In this document: piece after piece, positions 60,751-64,000 of the stretch
How positions within the stretch are numbered: the first letter of the stretch is position 1
How the letters are laid out: every line of letters starts with the position of its first letter
Assembly (NCBI GenBank): GCA_028819845.1
Contig: JAPPKS010000023.1
Location: forward strand, 157,673-221,672
Source: Candidatus Poribacteria bacterium
Lineage (GTDB): Bacteria; Poribacteria; WGA-4E; PCPOR2b
Length of the DNA stretch: 64,000 nt
Reading direction: 5' to 3'
Made by a program: the position numbers and the translations under genes
Notes under the pieces: model-generated
What the model saw: the letters and a program-made list of their open reading frames with translations, nothing else
What the model was told of the DNA's origin: nothing
Database searches by the model: none

Positions 60751-61626
60751 AAATCAACTGATAGTACGTAGGAATGCAGCGATCGATTACAACTCTAGCA
60801 AGTAAAATTGATACTCGTTATCTGAAATCGTGCATTTGACTGTCGAGCTGGAAGGAGGGAAATTAGATTGGAAGGGGTTACATTCCGTCGGCTGGGTGCA
60901 CCTGTGCGGGATTGCCCGCTCAATGCAAATTTGTTTTTCAGGTAAGGATATATATCGGCAATGCCTCGTAAAAATTCGACTTGCACCGGATAGCCGCTTT
61001 GGCTGCCGCAACCGTAACCAACGTAAGACTGAGCATTGCCAGTATTAGCGCATTGAAGACACTGATCACCGAATTGCTGAAGTTCGGGTGTTGTCCCACT
61101 GCATTCCGCATCATTTTGAAAATCCGCTGCTTTTGCATAGAACATATCAGCTATTTCCGACTCATCTGCTTATGGGCGCTTTATCAATGCACGTGACGAG
61201 AAACGCGACTTAAACTCGAAAATCTTAAGTAGCCAGAAACTACCCAATGGCCTTCACAATTCAAATGCATCGTACTATGCGTAACCGCCCAGTTACGCCA
61301 GGTTTAGTATTGAAACCGTGTAGCATTTCCCGATGGAAAAGCAACTAAAAATAGTCGTCATTTTGGACGCTACAAGCGGTTAGATTATAGCATTCGCCTA
61401 TAATCGTGTCAAGGAAAATATCCGAAACTGGCAGGGCTCGCGCCGTTCAGTTACAAGCACAGAAACCTTTCGGCGAGCGAGCCATGGCGCTGATTTCAAG
61501 ATTGCCCATTCTCGTTGTTATTGCTAATGCGCATTATATTGATTTTCCGCTGGAAATTGGTGCGCCGCCGCGACTGCGACAAATCCCGGCACTGCAGTTT
61601 CACTTTACTTAGATGCAACCGGACTC
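60751..61626. other. Long non-coding spacer between mpa and recA
   Basis: Open frames on both strands (up to 116 codons) overlap each other, have no ribosome sites, and contain no recognisable sequence, so none is called. The sequence GGGTGCACCTGTGCGGGATTGCCCG near 60893 is GC-rich and structured, of unknown meaning. No terminator for recA was found here. Confidence 0.45.
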
Positions 61627-62679
61627 CTATTCCTCAACGGATTCTCGGGCATCAACATCGTCCCCAACAGAGGCGGTGCCTGGCGGGCTATGAACTCCTA
61701 ATTTTTCTCGAATTTTGGTTTCGATTTCAGCGGAAATTTCGGTGTGTTCTTTTAGGTAAAGCTTGGCGTTGTTCCTACCTTGACCAAGCCTATCGCCTCC
61801 ATAGGCGAACCATGCACCGCTCTTTTCTATGATGCCTTCATCTACTCCGACATCAAGAATACCGCCTTCTTTCGAGATGCCGTCACCAAAAGTCAAATCA
61901 AACTCAGCTTGCCGAAATGGCGGCGCCACCTTGTTTTTGGCAATCTTGACACGTACGCGGTTGCCAATGGCTTCATTTCCTTCTTTCAAGCTCTCGACCC
62001 GCCGCATTTCAAGTCGCACAGAGGCATGAAATTTGAGCGCTAATCCGCCAGGCGTAGTTTCCGGGTTGCCAAACATAACGCCTATCTTCTGACGAATCTG
62101 GTTTGTAAAAACAACACAGGTCTTTGACCGATTTGTAATACCGCTGAGTTTACGCAGCGCTTTGGACATTAAACGCGGCAATAAGCCCACATGCGCGTCA
62201 CCCATATCCCCCTCAATTTCCGCTTGAGGTGTCAACGCCGCCACCGAATCAATCACAACGATGTCAATTGCCCCGCTGCGAATAAGGGTTTCCACAATTT
62301 CCAACGCTTGTTCGCCGGTGTCCGGCTGAGAAATGAGCAGCTCATCCATATCTACACCGATGCGTTTTGAATAATTGGGGTCTAGTGCGTGTTCAACATC
62401 TACAAATGCCGCAACCCCTCGTTGTTTTTGTGCTTCAGCCACAACATGCAGCGCAAGCGTTGTTTTTCCGCTCGATTCGTGGCCGAAAATTTCGACGATG
62501 CGCCCGCGGGGCACGCCACCTACACCGAGCGCAATGTCTAGTGCAAGCGAACCTGTAGGAATAGATTCGACCGGAACAATTTCAGTACTGTTAAAGCGCA
62601 TTATCGCGCCTTTACCGTGTTGCCGCTCAATTTGTGTTATTGCAAGATCGATGGTATGGTTCTTTTCATCTCTTGTCAT
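61627..62679 (-). CDS. recA: Recombinase RecA
   Basis: A 350-residue DNA strand-exchange ATPase for homologous recombination and the SOS response. [19 protein letters not shown] is the Walker A region, [38 protein letters not shown] and [22 protein letters not shown] are further family blocks. The C-terminal tail is short and acidic. GGAGG lies upstream of three in-frame starts (TTG 62685, ATG 62682, ATG 62679); I prefer ATG 62679 (7 bases). The thpR stop codon overlaps this region, so recA is made from the pgsA-thpR-recA transcript. Confidence 0.97.
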   Translation of the reverse strand: MTRDEKNHTIDLAITQIERQHGKGAIMRFNSTEIVPVESIPTGSLALDIALGVGGVPRGRIVEIFGHESSGKTTLALHVVAEAQKQRGVAAFVDVEHALDPNYSKRIGVDMDELLISQPDTGEQALEIVETLIRSGAIDIVVIDSVAALTPQAEIEGDMGDAHVGLLPRLMSKALRKLSGITNRSKTCVVFTNQIRQKIGVMFGNPETTPGGLALKFHASVRLEMRRVESLKEGNEAIGNRVRVKIAKNKVAPPFRQAEFDLTFGDGISKEGGILDVGVDEGIIEKSGAWFAYGGDRLGQGRNNAKLYLKEHTEISAEIETKIREKLGVHSPPGTASVGDDVDARESVEE

Positions 62680-62681
62680 CA

Positions 62682-63269
62682 TCAAACCTCCATATTCAAT
62701 CTACACGATTTTAAGCGGGTGTAGACCGCCCCTGTCAATTGCAGTTGGCTCCGCACAAGTGTAATCTCCTCGACCGTCATTGAGGCGCCGTCAATTTTCT
62801 CATATTGCTGAAACGCATCGGTGAACGGCCGCAAATCCATCCGCTTCTTAATTCTGGCGATTGTCAAATGAGGGCTTGCTGCTCTTTCATCGCGCGGAAA
62901 TCCACATCGATCTAGTTCAAGGTTGATTTCTTTGGCTAACTCACTTATGTCGGCACTCCCATCTTTAACACCGCACCAAACCACCCTTGGGCGTTTTAGA
63001 TTCGGAAATGCGCCAATCCCTCCAACCCGCATCGTAAATGGGAAATGCCCCATCGCTACCTTCTGGATGGCAGCTTCAATCGTACCGAGCTGGGTGTGTT
63101 CAACCTCTCCCAAGAATTTTAATGTAAGGTGAAAATTTTTCGGGATAACCCATGACGCATGGCGAATACGTTTTCTGAGTATATCTTGAATTTGTGCCAA
63201 CTTGTCTTGAATTGTGGACGGGATTTCGATTGCTACGAAACAACGAATTCGCTGCGATGTGTTTTGCAT
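62682..63269 (-). CDS. thpR: RNA 2',3'-cyclic phosphodiesterase ThpR
   Basis: A 195-residue 2H phosphoesterase. The two H-x-T-x motifs are [10 protein letters not shown] and [28 protein letters not shown] is the family start. Known relatives open 2',3'-cyclic phosphate ends of RNA, such as tRNA pieces. I start at ATG 63269; TTG 63293 is the first codon of the open frame. The stop TGA overlaps the recA start region. Confidence 0.9.
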   Translation of the reverse strand: MQNTSQRIRCFVAIEIPSTIQDKLAQIQDILRKRIRHASWVIPKNFHLTLKFLGEVEHTQLGTIEAAIQKVAMGHFPFTMRVGGIGAFPNLKRPRVVWCGVKDGSADISELAKEINLELDRCGFPRDERAASPHLTIARIKKRMDLRPFTDAFQQYEKIDGASMTVEEITLVRSQLQLTGAVYTRLKSCRLNMEV

Positions 63270-63342
63270 ACCCCTAATACTGAATAAATACAATCACCAA
63301 TGTCACGGTTTGACGTTGACACTTACGCTTGATACGATCGAT

Positions 63343-63969
63343 TTAGAGATCGTCGCCGGTGTATATATCCGCCGACCGCATCAAGTCGTACATCGCCTTG
63401 CGGTTATTATACAGAAATTCCAAACCAGACACCACTGTTAAAATGAGCGGAATGTACATCATAAAATAGATTGGCCCGAACGGGTGAACGATAATGTTTG
63501 CGGGAAGCACTCGCAATCCTCCAAATTCATAGATAACAAGCAATGCCAAACTTATGGTAAGGACAACCATTTGTGAAGATGTCTTATATTTCCCCCACTT
63601 GGCTGATGCGACGACAGTCCCCTGCGTTGCAATGAATGCAATCCGTAACCCCGTAACAACAAATTCACGCCCTATAATGGTAATAACCATCCAGCCTGGA
63701 ATTAGTCCTTCTCCGAACCGGGTTAGACAAATTAACGCCGCGCCAACAAGGAGTTTATCCGCGAGTGGATCGATGAATTTTCCAAAACTAGTGGTACCTT
63801 GCTTCCGAGCGATTCGTCCATCGAAGAAATCCGTGAGCGAGGATACCGCAAATATGATTAGCGCTGCAAGCAAACGTTGGTAGCGAAAAGAGAGCATCAA
63901 AAGCGGTACCATGACGATGCGTGAAATCGTTAGGTAATTCGCCAAGCGCATGAGGTTGTGAATATTCAT
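63343..63969 (-). CDS. pgsA: CDP-diacylglycerol-glycerol-3-phosphate 3-phosphatidyltransferase
   Basis: A 208-residue inner-membrane enzyme of phosphatidylglycerol synthesis. The CDP-alcohol phosphotransferase motif D-x2-D-G-x2-A-R-x8-G-x3-D-x3-D is seen in SLTDFFDGRIARKQG, then FGKFIDPLADK. About five or six membrane helices follow. LTISRIVMVPLLML is the usual N-terminal region. It is complete within the window (start ATG 63969). Downstream on the minus strand come thpR and recA. Confidence 0.93.
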   Translation of the reverse strand: MNIHNLMRLANYLTISRIVMVPLLMLSFRYQRLLAALIIFAVSSLTDFFDGRIARKQGTTSFGKFIDPLADKLLVGAALICLTRFGEGLIPGWMVITIIGREFVVTGLRIAFIATQGTVVASAKWGKYKTSSQMVVLTISLALLVIYEFGGLRVLPANIIVHPFGPIYFMMYIPLILTVVSGLEFLYNNRKAMYDLMRSADIYTGDDL

Positions 63970-64000
63970 AGTTATACTGTTGTGCTACGTGAGAGGTGCG

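Noticed and set aside
60795-61145. 116-codon minus-strand frame upstream of mpa
   Set aside because: It overlaps frames on the other strand, has no ribosome site, and its composition does not look coding.

Overview
The window reads as a chromosomal segment of an uncultured Gram-negative-type bacterium, most likely Candidatus Poribacteria or a close relative. This is an inference, resting on a secreted LamG protein whose tail (LAVQSHGKLATTW) resembles a form I associate with that group, on an atypical IleS, and on DUF5916, DUF362 and SPATA20-like genes together. No rRNA or tRNA gene was recognised. Housekeeping genes (rsgA, an isoprenyl transferase, ileS, purD, ftsY, leuCD, ppdK, recA, thpR, pgsA) alternate with accessory islands and repeat-rich spacers.

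Layout. 1-8 kb: scattered small genes in long non-coding stretches. Two 381-bp foldback (MITE-like) repeats flank a three-gene cassette that ends in a HEPN-like protein, and a second small inverted-repeat family lies next to them. 8-17 kb: TPR protein, SPATA20/YyaL-like protein, rsgA, holin-like membrane protein and isoprenyl transferase on the minus strand; cupin protein, methyltransferase and DUF362 protein on the plus strand. 17.5-24.95 kb: an integrated element with a tyrosine recombinase, a small HTH protein, two tandem and different HK97-fold capsid proteins, a BT4734-like primase-type protein, small ORFs and a DUF2335 membrane protein. No terminase, portal, protease or tail gene is visible. 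Candidate att repeats bound it at 17485 and 24939.

25-41 kb: ileS, then a minus-strand run (DUF5916 outer-membrane-type protein, VWA protein, MATE transporter, a RelA-type zinc-finger/DUF2250 fusion, purD, ftsY, cupin, two cyclophilin lipoproteins), then leuCD on the plus strand from a clear sigma-70-type promoter. 41-46 kb: a compact minus-strand operon of a cytosine-5 methyltransferase, a MORC/MutL-like GHKL ATPase, an unknown protein, a DUF6339-like protein, a Vsr-type endonuclease and a HicB-like protein. This looks like a modification-dependent defence system without a classical restriction enzyme.

46-64 kb: a lipoprotein paralogous to the one at 2.2 kb, an NfeD-like/flotillin/flotillin operon, ppdK, a complete Pup-proteasome operon (mpa-dop-pup-prcB-prcA-pafA) with a promoter in front and a terminator behind, and pgsA/thpR/recA. 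In the proteasome operon PafA attaches Pup to proteins, Dop activates Pup and removes it, Mpa unfolds the tagged protein, and PrcA/PrcB form the core that degrades it.

The most unusual item is the compact element with two capsid genes, a candidate capsid-forming satellite. The GHKL/Dcm/Vsr operon and the MITE-flanked HEPN cassette are the next most interesting.
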